DNA of 41,919 nt from Goleter apudmare HA4340-LM2 (lineage in GTDB: Bacteria > Cyanobacteriota > Cyanobacteriia > Cyanobacteriales > Nostocaceae), in assembly GCA_019359495.1 (NCBI GenBank), contig JAHHHF010000013.1, positions 1 to 41,919 on the forward strand, read 5' to 3'. Position numbers and translations under genes: made by a program. The notes below the pieces were generated by a model. That model worked only from the letters and a program-made list of their open reading frames with translations. It had not been told where the DNA came from and made no database searches. Positions 15,089 to 25,683 of the stretch are shown piece by piece (position 1 is the stretch's first letter; every line of letters begins with the position of its first letter).

Positions 15089-17731
15089 ATGTCTTCCAAT
15101 CCCCAGCAACTCAGTGGTAACGAAATTCGCACCTTATTCCTCAACTTTTTTGCCGAACGGGGACACCAGATTCTCCCCAGTGCTTCCCTCGTACCAGAAG
15201 ACCCTACTGTGCTGCTGACGATCGCAGGGATGTTACCATTTAAGCCCATATTCTTGGGACAGCGCACACCGGAATTTAAACGGGCTACCACATCCCAAAA
15301 GTGTATTCGTACCAACGACATCGAAAACGTGGGACGCACGCAACGTCATCACACGTTTTTTGAGATGCTGGGTAACTTTAGCTTTGGTGATTATTTTAAA
15401 GAACAAGCGATCGCCTGGGGTTGGGAAATCTCTACGCAAGTCTTTGGCTTTTCCCCCAACAACCTGGTTGTCAGCGTTTTTGAAGAAGATGACGAAGCAT
15501 TTGCCATTTGGCGCGATCAAATTGGCGTACCAGTAGCCAGAATTAAGCGCATGGGTGCAGATGACAACTTTTGGAATTCTGGCCCTACTGGGCCTTGCGG
15601 CCCTTGTTCGGAAATATATTACGACTTCCATCCAGAACGGGGCGATGATAACATTAATTTGGAAGATGACACGCGGTTCATCGAGTTTTATAACCTCGTG
15701 TTCATGCAATACAACCAAGATGCAGACGGCAATTTAACACCCCTGCAAAATCAGAATATCGACACCGGTATGGGTTTGGAGAGAATGGCGCAAATTCTCC
15801 AAAAAGTCCCAAATAATTACGAAACTGATTTAATTGTCCCCATCATCCAAACTGCTGCCAAAATTGCTGGGATTGATTACCACAACAGCAACGAGAAAAT
15901 CAAAGTCTCCTTAAAAGTGATTGGGGATCATGTGCGTGCAGTCGTCCACATGATTGCTGACGAAATCCGCGCCTCGAATGTGGGGCGGGGGTATGTGTTG
16001 CGGCGGTTAATTCGCCGGGTGGTGCGTCATGGGCGATTACTTGGGATTTCTGAGGAGTTTATCACCGACGTTGCCGAAAGTGCGATCGCTCTGGCTGAAT
16101 CAGCTTACCCCAATGTGCGGCAACGGGAAGCGGCAATTAAAGCTGAACTGCAACGAGAAGAGTCTAACTTCCTCAAAACCCTAGATAGAGGGGAAAAACT
16201 GCTTGAGGAAATCATTCAAGAGGTGAAACAGCAAGGCAAAACCCAAATTAGTGGTGAAAGTGCCTTTACCTTGTACGATACCTACGGTTTCCCCTTGGAA
16301 CTCACCCAAGAAGTCGCCGAGGAACATCACCTCACTGTTGATGAGGCTGGATTTGATGCCGAAATGCAAAAACAGGTGGAACGTGCCAAAGCCGCACACC
16401 AAACCATCGATTTAACGGTGCAGGGTTCCCTCGACAAGCTAGCAGAACACATCCACGCCACAGAATTTATTGGTTATACCCAGCCTGCGGCAACAGCGAA
16501 AGTAGAAGTTTTGTTAGTTAGTGGTGTCTCCCAAGAGGAAGCAGAAGCTGGGACAGACGTGCAAATCGTCCTCAACCAAACCCCGTTTTACGCCGAATCC
16601 GGCGGACAAATTGGCGATCGCGGTTATATCTCCGGTGATGGTGTAGTCGTCCGAGTAGAGGACGTGAAGAAAGAATCGGATTTCTTCGTTCACTTCGGAC
16701 ACATCGAACGCGGTACAATCCGAGTAGGAGATGCTGTAACTGCCCAAATTGACCTCGCTTGTCGGCGTCGCCTGCAAGCCAACCACACTGCAACCCACCT
16801 CCTACAAGCCGCACTGAAAAAACTTGTAGATGAAGGCATATCACAAGCAGGTTCCTTGGTTTCCTTTGATAGGTTGCGCTTTGACTTCAACTGTCCCCGT
16901 GCCTTGACAGGCGAGGAAGTGCAACAAGTAGAGGAACAGGTAAATACTTGGATTGCCGAGGCACACTCTGCCAAAGTAGAAGTCTTACCCATAGCCGAAG
17001 CCAAAGCTAGGGGTGCGATCGCTATGTTTGGAGAAAAATACGGTGAAGAAGTCCGGGTGATTGACTTCTCAGATGTATCTATGGAACTGTGCGGCGGGAC
17101 TCATGTCAGTAATACTGCTGAGATTGGCGGTTTCAAGATTATTACCGAAGCTGGTGTGGCTTCCGGAGTCCGGCGGATTGAAGCCGTTTCCGGGCCGGCG
17201 GTGCTAGATTACCTAAATATACGGGATAAAGTAGTCAAAGATTTAAGCGATCGCTTTAAGGTTAAACCAGAAGAACTACCAGACCGAATTACCAGTCTGC
17301 AAACCGAACTGAGAAATAGCCAGAAACAACTAGAAACATTGAAAGGACAATTAGCCATCGCTAAATCCGACAGCTTACTACAAACAGCCGAATCTCTCGG
17401 TAATTATAAAATCATCGTCGCCCAATTAGATGACGTTGATCCAGAGTCATTGAAAACCGCAGCCGAACGCTTGCTGCAAAAACTGGGTAACGGTGCGGTA
17501 GTGCTGGGTTCCGTTCCCGAAGCCGGGAAAGTAAGCATAGTTGCAGCTTTCAGTGCAGACGTGAATAAGAAGGGTTTGCAAGCAGGTAAATTTGTCGGTG
17601 CTATTGCGAAAATCTGCGGCGGTGGCGGCGGCGGAAGACCGAATTTAGCCCAAGCTGGTGGACGCGATGCAAGTAAGCTACCAGAAGCTCTAGAACAGGC
17701 GCGGAGTGATTTACGTTCGGCTTTCAGCTAA
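15089..17731 (+). CDS. alaS: Alanyl-tRNA synthetase
   Basis: 880 aa, full length. It charges tRNA-Ala in the cytosol and edits Ser/Gly mischarging. The N-terminal class II aminoacylation core contains [27 protein letters not shown] and the [13 protein letters not shown] segment (~168-180). Zinc ligands of the editing domain are present in NHTATHLL (HxxxH, near residue 567) and CGGTHVSNT (CxxxH, near 670). The C-Ala domain ends in [16 protein letters not shown], also canonical. Start ATG 15089 fits the family. The gene appears monocistronic, with a long 5' region and a hairpin after the stop. Confidence 0.98.
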   Translation: MSSNPQQLSGNEIRTLFLNFFAERGHQILPSASLVPEDPTVLLTIAGMLPFKPIFLGQRTPEFKRATTSQKCIRTNDIENVGRTQRHHTFFEMLGNFSFGDYFKEQAIAWGWEISTQVFGFSPNNLVVSVFEEDDEAFAIWRDQIGVPVARIKRMGADDNFWNSGPTGPCGPCSEIYYDFHPERGDDNINLEDDTRFIEFYNLVFMQYNQDADGNLTPLQNQNIDTGMGLERMAQILQKVPNNYETDLIVPIIQTAAKIAGIDYHNSNEKIKVSLKVIGDHVRAVVHMIADEIRASNVGRGYVLRRLIRRVVRHGRLLGISEEFITDVAESAIALAESAYPNVRQREAAIKAELQREESNFLKTLDRGEKLLEEIIQEVKQQGKTQISGESAFTLYDTYGFPLELTQEVAEEHHLTVDEAGFDAEMQKQVERAKAAHQTIDLTVQGSLDKLAEHIHATEFIGYTQPAATAKVEVLLVSGVSQEEAEAGTDVQIVLNQTPFYAESGGQIGDRGYISGDGVVVRVEDVKKESDFFVHFGHIERGTIRVGDAVTAQIDLACRRRLQANHTATHLLQAALKKLVDEGISQAGSLVSFDRLRFDFNCPRALTGEEVQQVEEQVNTWIAEAHSAKVEVLPIAEAKARGAIAMFGEKYGEEVRVIDFSDVSMELCGGTHVSNTAEIGGFKIITEAGVASGVRRIEAVSGPAVLDYLNIRDKVVKDLSDRFKVKPEELPDRITSLQTELRNSQKQLETLKGQLAIAKSDSLLQTAESLGNYKIIVAQLDDVDPESLKTAAERLLQKLGNGAVVLGSVPEAGKVSIVAAFSADVNKKGLQAGKFVGAIAKICGGGGGGRPNLAQAGGRDASKLPEALEQARSDLRSAFS

Positions 17732-17748
17732 AGTCTATTTCATATCTC

Positions 17749-17773
17749 AGGCGGGCATCTTGCCCGCCTTAAA
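17749..17773 (+). terminator. Hairpin after alaS
   Basis: AGGCGGGCA (17749-17757) pairs perfectly with TGCCCGCCT (17761-17769) around TCT, 18 bp after the alaS stop. The T run is poor, and the same GGCGGGCA hairpin is, from memory, a common dispersed element in Nostoc. It is the best terminator candidate for alaS. Confidence 0.65.
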
Positions 17774-17953
17774 ACTAACATTTGCTAACATCTTGCTCAG
17801 GATACTTGAGTAACAGAACAATCCCCACCTCTCCGTGTCTTTGTATCCTTGCGTCATCATCTGTAGCCGCCTTTTGAGGAATTGGTATAAGCACCATTAT
17901 CTTTAACCCGCTTTTTCAACCACCAAGGAATGAATTTTTTAGCACCAAAAATC

Positions 17954-18850
17954 TCACCATAAACTGAGTTGGTTGGGAGGATGATCCAAATTATTCCACG
18001 GTAAAGGCGGGACTGTTGCACCACTTTGTTCTAATAGCTGTTGAAAATGGCGTGCTGTAATGGGCGATCGCTCTTCTATGGGACAATGAACGAAGAAATA
18101 AATCCGCACTCCTACTTGTAACCACTGCTGAATCTGTGTCACCCACTCTGCCATAAAAGGCTGATTCACAGCTAAATCTGGATGGGAGATAAACCGAATC
18201 AGGGTAAAAGGTGCTGTAACGCTAAATTCTACTGGTAATTTGGGTTTTCGTCGTTCTGAGTCTAATTGGGGGTCATCATCTCCACTATAGATAGGGCGAG
18301 AATCTAACAGTACTCTACCCACACCTAACTGCTCTAAAAGTAGCTGCAAAGTACTCGCATGGGGTTGCTTAAACCAGTCTGGATGTCGAACTTCTAGAGC
18401 TAGAGGTGCTGTTGTATGCGGCCAAGCTGTGAGAAAAGTAGTCAAATCTGCTAATAATGTGGGTGCATAACTCGGTGGTAACTGGGCAAATATCGAACCG
18501 AGGCGCTTACCTAAAGGACGCATCCCCTCTAAAAATTTTAAAGCCGTAGGGATATGGGGCTGTAGTAAACCTTTGTGGGTAATGTCTCGCGGTAATTTGA
18601 GGCAGAATTCAAAATCTAGGGGTGTTTCTTTTGCCCAACGTTTGACAGTTTCCTGGTTAGGCACAGCATAAAAAGTGGTGTTGCCTTCAACTGTAGTGAA
18701 GCGGCGGCTGTAGAGGTGGAGAAATTCACTAGTACGAGCATTTTGAGGATAGAGTTCGCCTACCCACCCTTTATACGCCCAGACTGCACACCCAATCAAA
18801 AATTTCACAAGCTTTGGTAGAAAGCATCTAGTGGAAAACCCATGTTCCAT
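17954..18850 (-). CDS. DUF72 family protein
   Basis: 298 aa. DUF72 proteins have a TIM-barrel fold and unknown activity. Landmarks: FLIGCAVWAYKGWVGELYP (~17-36), FTTVEGNTTFYAVP (~51-64) with the family's N-x-T-F-Y signature, FEFCLKLPRDITH (~80-92), and ALEVRHPDWF (~150-160). The region around 178-205 carries the DSRPIYSGDD loop, where many members have DSR as well. Start ATG 18850 yields an N terminus matching cyanobacterial relatives. The C terminus is complete. Downstream of and convergent with alaS; upstream is the srf-like operon on the same strand, 107 bp away. Confidence 0.9.
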   Translation of the reverse strand: MEHGFSTRCFLPKLVKFLIGCAVWAYKGWVGELYPQNARTSEFLHLYSRRFTTVEGNTTFYAVPNQETVKRWAKETPLDFEFCLKLPRDITHKGLLQPHIPTALKFLEGMRPLGKRLGSIFAQLPPSYAPTLLADLTTFLTAWPHTTAPLALEVRHPDWFKQPHASTLQLLLEQLGVGRVLLDSRPIYSGDDDPQLDSERRKPKLPVEFSVTAPFTLIRFISHPDLAVNQPFMAEWVTQIQQWLQVGVRIYFFVHCPIEERSPITARHFQQLLEQSGATVPPLPWNNLDHPPNQLSLW

Positions 18851-18957
18851 CTTCTATTGTACAGGCTCGTTACGAAGATAAATTAGGCGATCGCTCTTAC
18901 AAGGCTCTCACCACCTGTTTTTTTTGTTGAGAATCTGCTACACCGAACGTATTGCTA

Positions 18958-20043
18958 CTAGCGTAATGAGCGAAACAGCACGCGCCCTGGCGACTCCTCT
19001 TGATTAATTCGCGCATATACCCGGATGCAAGTCAAGACTTCCCCAGGCGTACCGCCACAATCTAGTTGTAGGTCATCTTTAGTCAAAGCGCAGATATCGG
19101 CATAAAGTCCTGATAATTGACGAATCCGCACGTTGTTACCCGCACTTATTGCCCTATCTGCTACTTTTTTCAACATCCGCCGCGATTGTTGTTGTAGCTT
19201 ACCCCACCAAGAATAGCGTTCAGCTGGTGGTACAAATACTAAGGAGTGTATTGCCTCATCTATGTCAATCCAGGTTCGCAAACTTATGAGTGGGTCAGCA
19301 TTTTCTTCAGCCTTTTCAGTACGTTGAAAGCGGTCTATTAAAGCGTCAATATAGTATGTTTGCTGTTCTGGTTTGGAGTGTAACGATATGACATCAAAGC
19401 TAAAAATACTCTTTAAAGCATGATGTAAATCTGGATCGATTTCAATAAATTTGATATATAAATTTAGAAAACCTGCTAATACATATAAATCTTTAGATTC
19501 ATGACTTGGGGCAATTTTGGCATCCAACAAGGCTTGTTCAGATAAACACAAACCCTGCGCTTGCACAGTACCACTGAGTCCAGGATAAATTAGTTCGTCT
19601 CTAATAAAAGGTAATTGGTAGAGATGGAAATTATCTGCTTGGGCCCCAGCTGCTGCGGCTAGTTCCAAGGTACGCTGTCGCCATAAGGTAGCTAAATCCT
19701 CTGGTAGCCGTAGTAGTTTGCGTTGAATTTCGTTCCACAAATCTGAGTCTGTTTGGCTTTGGAGTGGAGAATTGCCTAAATACAAACTCAGTTCGGGGTC
19801 AGCATCAAAAACTGTCCGCAGGTGACTCAGTTTTAATTCTTGACTAGCATCTGGCTGTAGGAGTGTGGGTTGCAAAAGGTGATGGAGTTCTTGCAGCACT
19901 TCATCGCATATTTCAGCACCTGGGTCTTGTGGGGATGCTGTCCGCGCCTGAGTTAAAGCAGCCTCGATTCCGTACAGGCTAAACCTCAGTAATCGGGATA
20001 ACTCTGAGTTTTCTATTGCTAATAGCTGACGTAGGTGCTGCAT
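18958..20043 (-). CDS. Hypothetical third gene of the dynamin/Hsp70-like operon
   Basis: 361 aa, mostly alpha-helical, no membrane segment or signal peptide, and no motif I recognise. ATG 20043 is preferred because AGAGG lies seven bases upstream; a TTG at 20100 would add 19 residues of low-complexity sequence. It follows the Hsp70-like gene by about 80 bp (24 bp if the TTG is used) in the same direction, so it is probably co-transcribed. Its size and neighbourhood parallel SrfA in the enterobacterial srfABC operon, but I see no sequence link. A cytosolic adaptor or partner of the other two proteins is a reasonable guess. Confidence 0.7.
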   Translation of the reverse strand: MQHLRQLLAIENSELSRLLRFSLYGIEAALTQARTASPQDPGAEICDEVLQELHHLLQPTLLQPDASQELKLSHLRTVFDADPELSLYLGNSPLQSQTDSDLWNEIQRKLLRLPEDLATLWRQRTLELAAAAGAQADNFHLYQLPFIRDELIYPGLSGTVQAQGLCLSEQALLDAKIAPSHESKDLYVLAGFLNLYIKFIEIDPDLHHALKSIFSFDVISLHSKPEQQTYYIDALIDRFQRTEKAEENADPLISLRTWIDIDEAIHSLVFVPPAERYSWWGKLQQQSRRMLKKVADRAISAGNNVRIRQLSGLYADICALTKDDLQLDCGGTPGEVLTCIRVYARINQEESPGRVLFRSLR

Positions 20044-20124
20044 GATGTCGCCTCTGGATTTACCGCTTGCATTTTGAGTTGATATTTTATGAGGACTCAA
20101 GTCCTCACTACAAACTCAATTTAT

Positions 20125-23118
20125 TTAATGAATGCCACAAAATGGGTCGCGTTCTTTATCGACTTCATTGGGTTGTAATTCTAATTCGGCACGCAAAACA
20201 CATCCTTCTTGCTTGAGGCAATTTTGATTATCTGATGTCCAGTAGGGTACTTCACCGGTGTGCATCCTGAGAATACCTTTGTTGTCGAGGGTGACACGAT
20301 ATTGGCTAGGGTAATCTGTGGTGAAATCTGGTTTACTTAAAGCGCCCAATCGTATCCATTTTTTAGTGTTGGTTGCAGCATCCGTTTGATAAACATAAAA
20401 GGTATGCTGACTATTTTGTGGGAAGGGAGGCAAAGGATTACTAATTAATCCGGTTCCTGGTTCTGGTGAACCATCACGTAAATAATGGAATTCTTGCAGT
20501 GAGTTACTATTATTATCTATTTCAAATACCAAATGATAGGCATTTGGTTGATCAACTGTTGCAGATTCAAGGACATTGATAGCAATATCACCATCAGTTA
20601 GGTCTTTATGGGGACGTTCCACGGCGATATTCCACTTTAATTTACCATCAGCAAATAAGGCAGAATTTGGTGAGTCTGCGGAGATTGCCGAACTGACATC
20701 AATACCAGGAACATCAATTAAATAATGGGGGTTGCCGTAAGAAAGGAGGACGCTAAATTGTAGAGTTTGATCAATTTCAAACTGGATTTTGATTTTTTTG
20801 AGAAACTCCGCTTCTTCCATGCCGAGTTTTTCCATTAAGCTTTTGCCATCAAAACTACCCCATAGTCGTAAATCGCCATCTTCGTAATCTTGCCGATAAA
20901 TAATATTAGTTAATTGTATCCCTTGCCAGCCAGTACGGACTTTAGCGACACTTTCCCAAGCTGCTAGTTGATGAAGTTCTTGTCCGGCTTTAAAGATGGA
21001 TAGTAGTTCGTTACTCTGGGTTTTGCGTTTGAAGTTACAAGGTAGATAATAAAATAGGTTTTTGACGTTAATTTCTAGCTGGTTAGCGCCTTTACGTAGC
21101 AGTCCCTTGGACTCTTCTGGATCAAACCTCAGCCTCCGCAGCTTCTCAGCATAGCAAGCACCAGCAGAGGTGGCTAGCTTGGTAAATTCCAGCACAAAAG
21201 TAATGCGTTCAGGATTCCAGACAAAATATGGAGACTTGCTAAATTCTTGGTAGATTTGCTGTTGTACAAGGTCAAGATTGCAAGTTTTACCAGATAAAAT
21301 TAACCAATCAACTTTTTGCTTAGTATTACGTAAGCGACTTTCCATCAAGCCTTTAGCAATACCGATCGCTTCTCTAATGGCTGAGGAGGCAGCTCTTTCA
21401 AATTGTACGCTATTTAGGGTGACGGTGATATTATTGGTGTCTGGTACTTGGTGTTTAATGCCGCTTTGGACTAAGAGTTCGGAAATCTGCTGTTCTGAAA
21501 GGGTGAAGGTAATTGGAGAATTTTCTGCTGGTGGCTTTTGTCCAAGTTTGAGTTTGGCAACTTCGGCATGATCCCACAAGGTATAAAAAGTTTGTAGGCG
21601 TTGGGGTGCTTGTTGCCAACGGGTAGGTAATACTTTCTCTGCTGTATCTAAGGCATCTTTGTAAGCAGCATCGCCTTCGGGATTCTGTTTATCTAGACAT
21701 TTTAAAATACTGCCAGTTTTGAACTTTCCGGCTTCGAGAAACCGCTCATTTAATTCCGAGTTAATTAAATCTTCTAGCTTTTCGCTGATGATATCACCGT
21801 TGGTAACTGCTGTTAAGAGAAAATCAGCGATCGCCACTTTTAATAGTCTAAATATACGCAAGGTAATTAACTCACCACCTAGCTGTAAATGTCCAGAGGA
21901 ACCTAATAGTTTAGGAGTCAGTCTGTAGTAGCGTCCGCCTAAACCCCGGTCTTCGTTGTCGGTAAAGAAGGGGGTTTTATCTTCTAGAGTTAATTCGATT
22001 AAGGCTAAGTCTGTGGTTCCCCCACCAATGTCTAAAACTAGAACATTTTGCGACCATTTATTACCATCTTGACGACAACGGGTTTTAAAAGATTCAATCC
22101 CAATGTTGAGATTCCCGCCAAATTCTCGCCACAGGAAGAAAATCGCTACAGAAACGGCTTCATCATAAGCAGTTTGCACATCATCAATGCCTAATTGTTC
22201 TACTAGTTCCTTAACTTCTTTACGCACAACTGGCGGGGCAACGGTAGGATAGGTAACAACGGCCGTGAGCAAATCACCTTCAGAAAACCTGCGTCTAGCG
22301 CGTTGGCGGTAGTCTTCAGTTAATTCGATTAGGTGTCCCCATGCGGCTTGAATCAAGTTGTTAACATTAATTGTCTCTTCCTTGCCGTCTAAAATTACCG
22401 GAAAAGTCCTATCTTGACCAAAATAACGTTTAGGTGAATGGTGGAATTTGCTGATAATTTCCTTTAAAGAACTGCTGCTACCTTGAGCGATTGCCTTTTT
22501 GCGGTTGTCGCTAGCTTCCCTACCCATTTTTAGTTTTAAATCTACTAGCTTCGCAATTTCTAACTCACTTTTAATTTCTGTATTGCGGCGGTCAATATCT
22601 AAAACCACCGGGATTAAGTTTTGTGATTCTAGGGTGGGTACACGGAAAACTTCATGATAGATTTGATAGAGTTTTTTACTCACGGCACGCCGGAAGCGAT
22701 CGCTAGTACCCAAACATAGTTCAATTTGGCGAATTGCTTCTAAAAAGCGTTCTTTATTATCACTTTCAAATACTTCATTTAATTGATTTGGTTCTATTTC
22801 TAAATTTTTACTAATATCAGCAATAAACTTTTCCCATTCGCTTTCACTAACATCTGGTAAAGCAATTGTAGCCGGAGAACTCAGCCATTGTGCCAAGCGA
22901 TCGCGTAATCGTAATTCTTGCTCTCTTGGTAACACTTCCGCAATTGGGACTTCAATCGGATCAAAGAGTGTCACTGTAGAATTGGACGTGCCAAAATCTA
23001 CCGCAAACCAGCCTGGAAATCTTTTTTGTGATTTCTCACTAGCAGGTTTTTCGCTATTATTATTGAGTTCAAAAGGGTTCATTTTTGGTATTTGTGATTT
23101 GTTATTTGTCAAAGTCAA
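20125..23118 (-). CDS. Hsp70/actin-fold ATPase-like protein (SrfB-like size)
   Basis: Up to 997 aa. The nucleotide-binding fold is clear: phosphate-1 loop VDFGTSNSTVTLFD (40-53), connect segment TAYDEAVSVAIFF (317-329), phosphate-2 loop VLDIGGGTTDLAL (361-373), and an adenosine-type motif LILSGKTCNLDLVQQ (~630). There is no normal DnaK substrate domain; the C-terminal ~330 residues are mostly beta and unfamiliar. TTG 23118 has an AGAGG nine bases upstream, but its first 12 codons are made of heptamer repeat; ATG 23082 is the alternative. It starts 30 bp after the dynamin-like stop. Predicted cytosolic; the length is close to that of enterobacterial SrfB. Confidence 0.85.
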   Translation of the reverse strand: MTLTNNKSQIPKMNPFELNNNSEKPASEKSQKRFPGWFAVDFGTSNSTVTLFDPIEVPIAEVLPREQELRLRDRLAQWLSSPATIALPDVSESEWEKFIADISKNLEIEPNQLNEVFESDNKERFLEAIRQIELCLGTSDRFRRAVSKKLYQIYHEVFRVPTLESQNLIPVVLDIDRRNTEIKSELEIAKLVDLKLKMGREASDNRKKAIAQGSSSSLKEIISKFHHSPKRYFGQDRTFPVILDGKEETINVNNLIQAAWGHLIELTEDYRQRARRRFSEGDLLTAVVTYPTVAPPVVRKEVKELVEQLGIDDVQTAYDEAVSVAIFFLWREFGGNLNIGIESFKTRCRQDGNKWSQNVLVLDIGGGTTDLALIELTLEDKTPFFTDNEDRGLGGRYYRLTPKLLGSSGHLQLGGELITLRIFRLLKVAIADFLLTAVTNGDIISEKLEDLINSELNERFLEAGKFKTGSILKCLDKQNPEGDAAYKDALDTAEKVLPTRWQQAPQRLQTFYTLWDHAEVAKLKLGQKPPAENSPITFTLSEQQISELLVQSGIKHQVPDTNNITVTLNSVQFERAASSAIREAIGIAKGLMESRLRNTKQKVDWLILSGKTCNLDLVQQQIYQEFSKSPYFVWNPERITFVLEFTKLATSAGACYAEKLRRLRFDPEESKGLLRKGANQLEINVKNLFYYLPCNFKRKTQSNELLSIFKAGQELHQLAAWESVAKVRTGWQGIQLTNIIYRQDYEDGDLRLWGSFDGKSLMEKLGMEEAEFLKKIKIQFEIDQTLQFSVLLSYGNPHYLIDVPGIDVSSAISADSPNSALFADGKLKWNIAVERPHKDLTDGDIAINVLESATVDQPNAYHLVFEIDNNSNSLQEFHYLRDGSPEPGTGLISNPLPPFPQNSQHTFYVYQTDAATNTKKWIRLGALSKPDFTTDYPSQYRVTLDNKGILRMHTGEVPYWTSDNQNCLKQEGCVLRAELELQPNEVDKERDPFCGIH
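23090..23110. repeat. Heptamer repeat (STRR), three units, inside the N-terminal coding region
   Basis: ATTTGTG, ATTTGTT, ATTTGTC on the plus strand. If the TTG start at 23118 is used, the array is translated as part of the protein's first dozen residues. Confidence 0.75.
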
Positions 23119-23148
23119 GAGTTATTCCCTCTTGATCCTAATTACCAA

Positions 23149-25683
23149 CTAATTAATAGTTGTAATTTCCGAGAGAATTTGCAACCAAGCAGGAATAGAA
23201 CCTTGACCTGGCGAATCTCCAGCCGCCAGAAACCGCAGCAAGTTTTCCTTCTTAGAAATATTTTGCAAACTAGGAATAATTTGATCTAAAATACCCTCAA
23301 GCTCCGAATTAACCTGCTGATTGACTTCACTCACATACTGTACAAGATGCAGGCTGGCGCTAGCAGTAATTTCATCCCGTAATCGCAGTACAAATAACTG
23401 GTGATTAGCAGATCGAGATAAACCTTGGTTTCTCTCTGGCGCCCAATCAAAGATTTGACCAACAGTGTGTTTTTCATCTTGACGCGCTAAGGGAAATATG
23501 GTTTCCGGGAGAATCGTTTTTTCTTGGTTACTAATTTCAGAAATTATGGCGTCTTTCCATTGACTCGGATCACATCCCAACAGCAGTTTATAGAATAAAT
23601 CAGCTGACTCTACACCAAATTTTTCTTCGATATCTTGTTCCTGTTCTGGGTGTAGAATTGCTTGTAAATGATCGCGTTCTAAAGCAACCTGATTTGCTAG
23701 TTTATTTAACAAGTCTACAACAGCTTGCCGGATGCGATCGCGGGCAAATTCTTCTAATTCTTTGACAGTCTTAGCAAATTCTGGATAGAAATCATCGCTC
23801 TTAGTAGGAAGAGTACTATTAACTCTGTTCCCTCGCCCGAATAAATTCCCAGCTGCACCTTTAGATTCTGTCAGGGAAATAGTGCCATTGTTGGCTTTGT
23901 TAAATAATAAAGTCCACTGATTCCAATTGAGTATTCTATAGGTTAACTCGTCTTTAACTACTTCACTTACACCGATTCCCCGGCGGTCTTTGAGTGGTTC
24001 TTTCCCTAAATCTTTGAGGAAATTACGATAGGTTTTATCTAAACTTTCGATAGCAGCCCGAAATTCAATTAAATCTGGACTCTCTCCTGTGGGTATACCT
24101 TGCTCGTGAATTTCTTCTAAGATATTTTTCAAGTTATCTTGTTGTTGATGCAAAACATTAGCAGCCCTTTGGGTGTCTTCATATAATTGTTTCAGACCGT
24201 GAGTATCAACGTGAGTTTGAATCAATTCTCGCAGTTTGGCAATACTCCCATCTTGGGCAAAGTAACCTAATTGCCTACCTAAATGACTACGAGTATCTGA
24301 TGTTAGTAATCTTTCACTTAAGCGTCCCCATTTATCTTGTAATCGCTTAGAGCGTTCTAAGTAATCAGGGTAATCTAGGTTAGCTAAAAACTCTGGTGTA
24401 CCTGCCTTAACTGCACTAGAACGTTTAGCTAAATCAGCTAAACCTAACAGTGGTGATAGTAAAACAATGCGATCTTTTTTCGTAGTAAACGCACTAGCAC
24501 CGTCAACAGTAGTTTGTAAAACTTTCAGTTTTTGAAAAACAGTATTTTCTTGTAAGTTATTATTAGCAGACGCATCATCAATTAGCTGGTCAAGTTCTCT
24601 CTCCCCACCTTCACTATCTAAAGGTAGTTGATCAAAGCGACCTACACCCACAAGAATCAAATCCTTCAAGTCTTGACCTGGGCGCTGCTGCTGCATCATG
24701 GTGAAGATTTTATTAGCACGATCGCTACCAGGAGATTTACCATTCAGCAGTACTAAAATTGTCTGGACTTCTGCCAACTCCCGCAATGATAAAAATGTAT
24801 CCCTAGCGCCGGAATTAGCAGCCCCCAATCCCGGAAAATCCAGGAGAATAAACTCTGAAGCCCCCGTGACATCCCAAATTTGCCGTGATATTTTCACTTC
24901 GATATCGACACGGCGAATTAAGGGAAAACTATTTTGTAATAGCTTGATTGGTAAGCTTTGCGGTGGACTCGGTAGCCGAATATGCGCTGGTGGTAAATCT
25001 TCAAAGCTGATAGTTTGGATAGCCATTGGCTGTTCAGCTAACTGTAACCCCTCACGAGCAGTAGCAGCATCAATTTGGTAATACCTGCCACACAAAGCTT
25101 CTCCGTAAGATTGGTAAGCACGGACGAATAATACTAACTCTCGCAGTAAATAACGTAGCTCTAAATTGTTACTACTATTCCATGCTTCCTCGCACCAATT
25201 CAGAATGTCTTTCCCTGACTTGAGTTTAGAGAGTAGTACAGGAGCGAGTCCAGCCGCAATTGTCCGGCGGTTTGCTTCTCCGATCATGAAGCGCAGACAT
25301 TCATCCACCTCTTCATGGTCAAGATAATCTATAGTAAATCTACTTAGCTGGGTTGTTGTAAACTCATCTTGCGGAATAATATGAATAGCTGTAACATTTC
25401 CAGTGGTAGGGTTTTCGCTCACTGGTAAAGCATCCGCATAGCCAATCAGGCTACCTAAAAGTAAAGTTTTCCCACTGCTAAATTCTCCCATCACACCGAT
25501 TTTCACTGGGGAAGTGGCAAGTTCTACAGTTTTCTCAGCAGCTTCCCTAAGACGAGCCAAACACTCATCAAGGCTGGCTGGCACCCAATCTTCTTGCTTA
25601 GAGGGGTTTGGGGGTACTGAGTCGATTTTCTGGAGGATGAATTCGCCGTACTCTTGCAAACGCTCTAGTTCTTCTAGTTCCAT
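23149..25683 (-). CDS. Dynamin-like GTPase (bacterial dynamin/SrfC-like)
   Basis: 844 aa. GTPase motifs: G1 GEFSSGKT (66-73), G2 threonines in NPTTGNV (91-97), G3 DFPGLG (282-287), and a G4-position GVGRFDQ (346-352) in which the usual T/NKxD is degenerate. The gap between G2 and G3 (~185 residues) is much longer than in classical dynamins, so a helical insert lies within the GTPase domain. The C-terminal ~350 residues are helical, as in dynamin stalks; no membrane helix is evident. First gene of the operon. Bacterial dynamins act on membranes (fission, fusion, repair), which is an expectation here. Start ATG 25683 is the first Met. Confidence 0.85.
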   Translation of the reverse strand: MELEELERLQEYGEFILQKIDSVPPNPSKQEDWVPASLDECLARLREAAEKTVELATSPVKIGVMGEFSSGKTLLLGSLIGYADALPVSENPTTGNVTAIHIIPQDEFTTTQLSRFTIDYLDHEEVDECLRFMIGEANRRTIAAGLAPVLLSKLKSGKDILNWCEEAWNSSNNLELRYLLRELVLFVRAYQSYGEALCGRYYQIDAATAREGLQLAEQPMAIQTISFEDLPPAHIRLPSPPQSLPIKLLQNSFPLIRRVDIEVKISRQIWDVTGASEFILLDFPGLGAANSGARDTFLSLRELAEVQTILVLLNGKSPGSDRANKIFTMMQQQRPGQDLKDLILVGVGRFDQLPLDSEGGERELDQLIDDASANNNLQENTVFQKLKVLQTTVDGASAFTTKKDRIVLLSPLLGLADLAKRSSAVKAGTPEFLANLDYPDYLERSKRLQDKWGRLSERLLTSDTRSHLGRQLGYFAQDGSIAKLRELIQTHVDTHGLKQLYEDTQRAANVLHQQQDNLKNILEEIHEQGIPTGESPDLIEFRAAIESLDKTYRNFLKDLGKEPLKDRRGIGVSEVVKDELTYRILNWNQWTLLFNKANNGTISLTESKGAAGNLFGRGNRVNSTLPTKSDDFYPEFAKTVKELEEFARDRIRQAVVDLLNKLANQVALERDHLQAILHPEQEQDIEEKFGVESADLFYKLLLGCDPSQWKDAIISEISNQEKTILPETIFPLARQDEKHTVGQIFDWAPERNQGLSRSANHQLFVLRLRDEITASASLHLVQYVSEVNQQVNSELEGILDQIIPSLQNISKKENLLRFLAAGDSPGQGSIPAWLQILSEITTIN

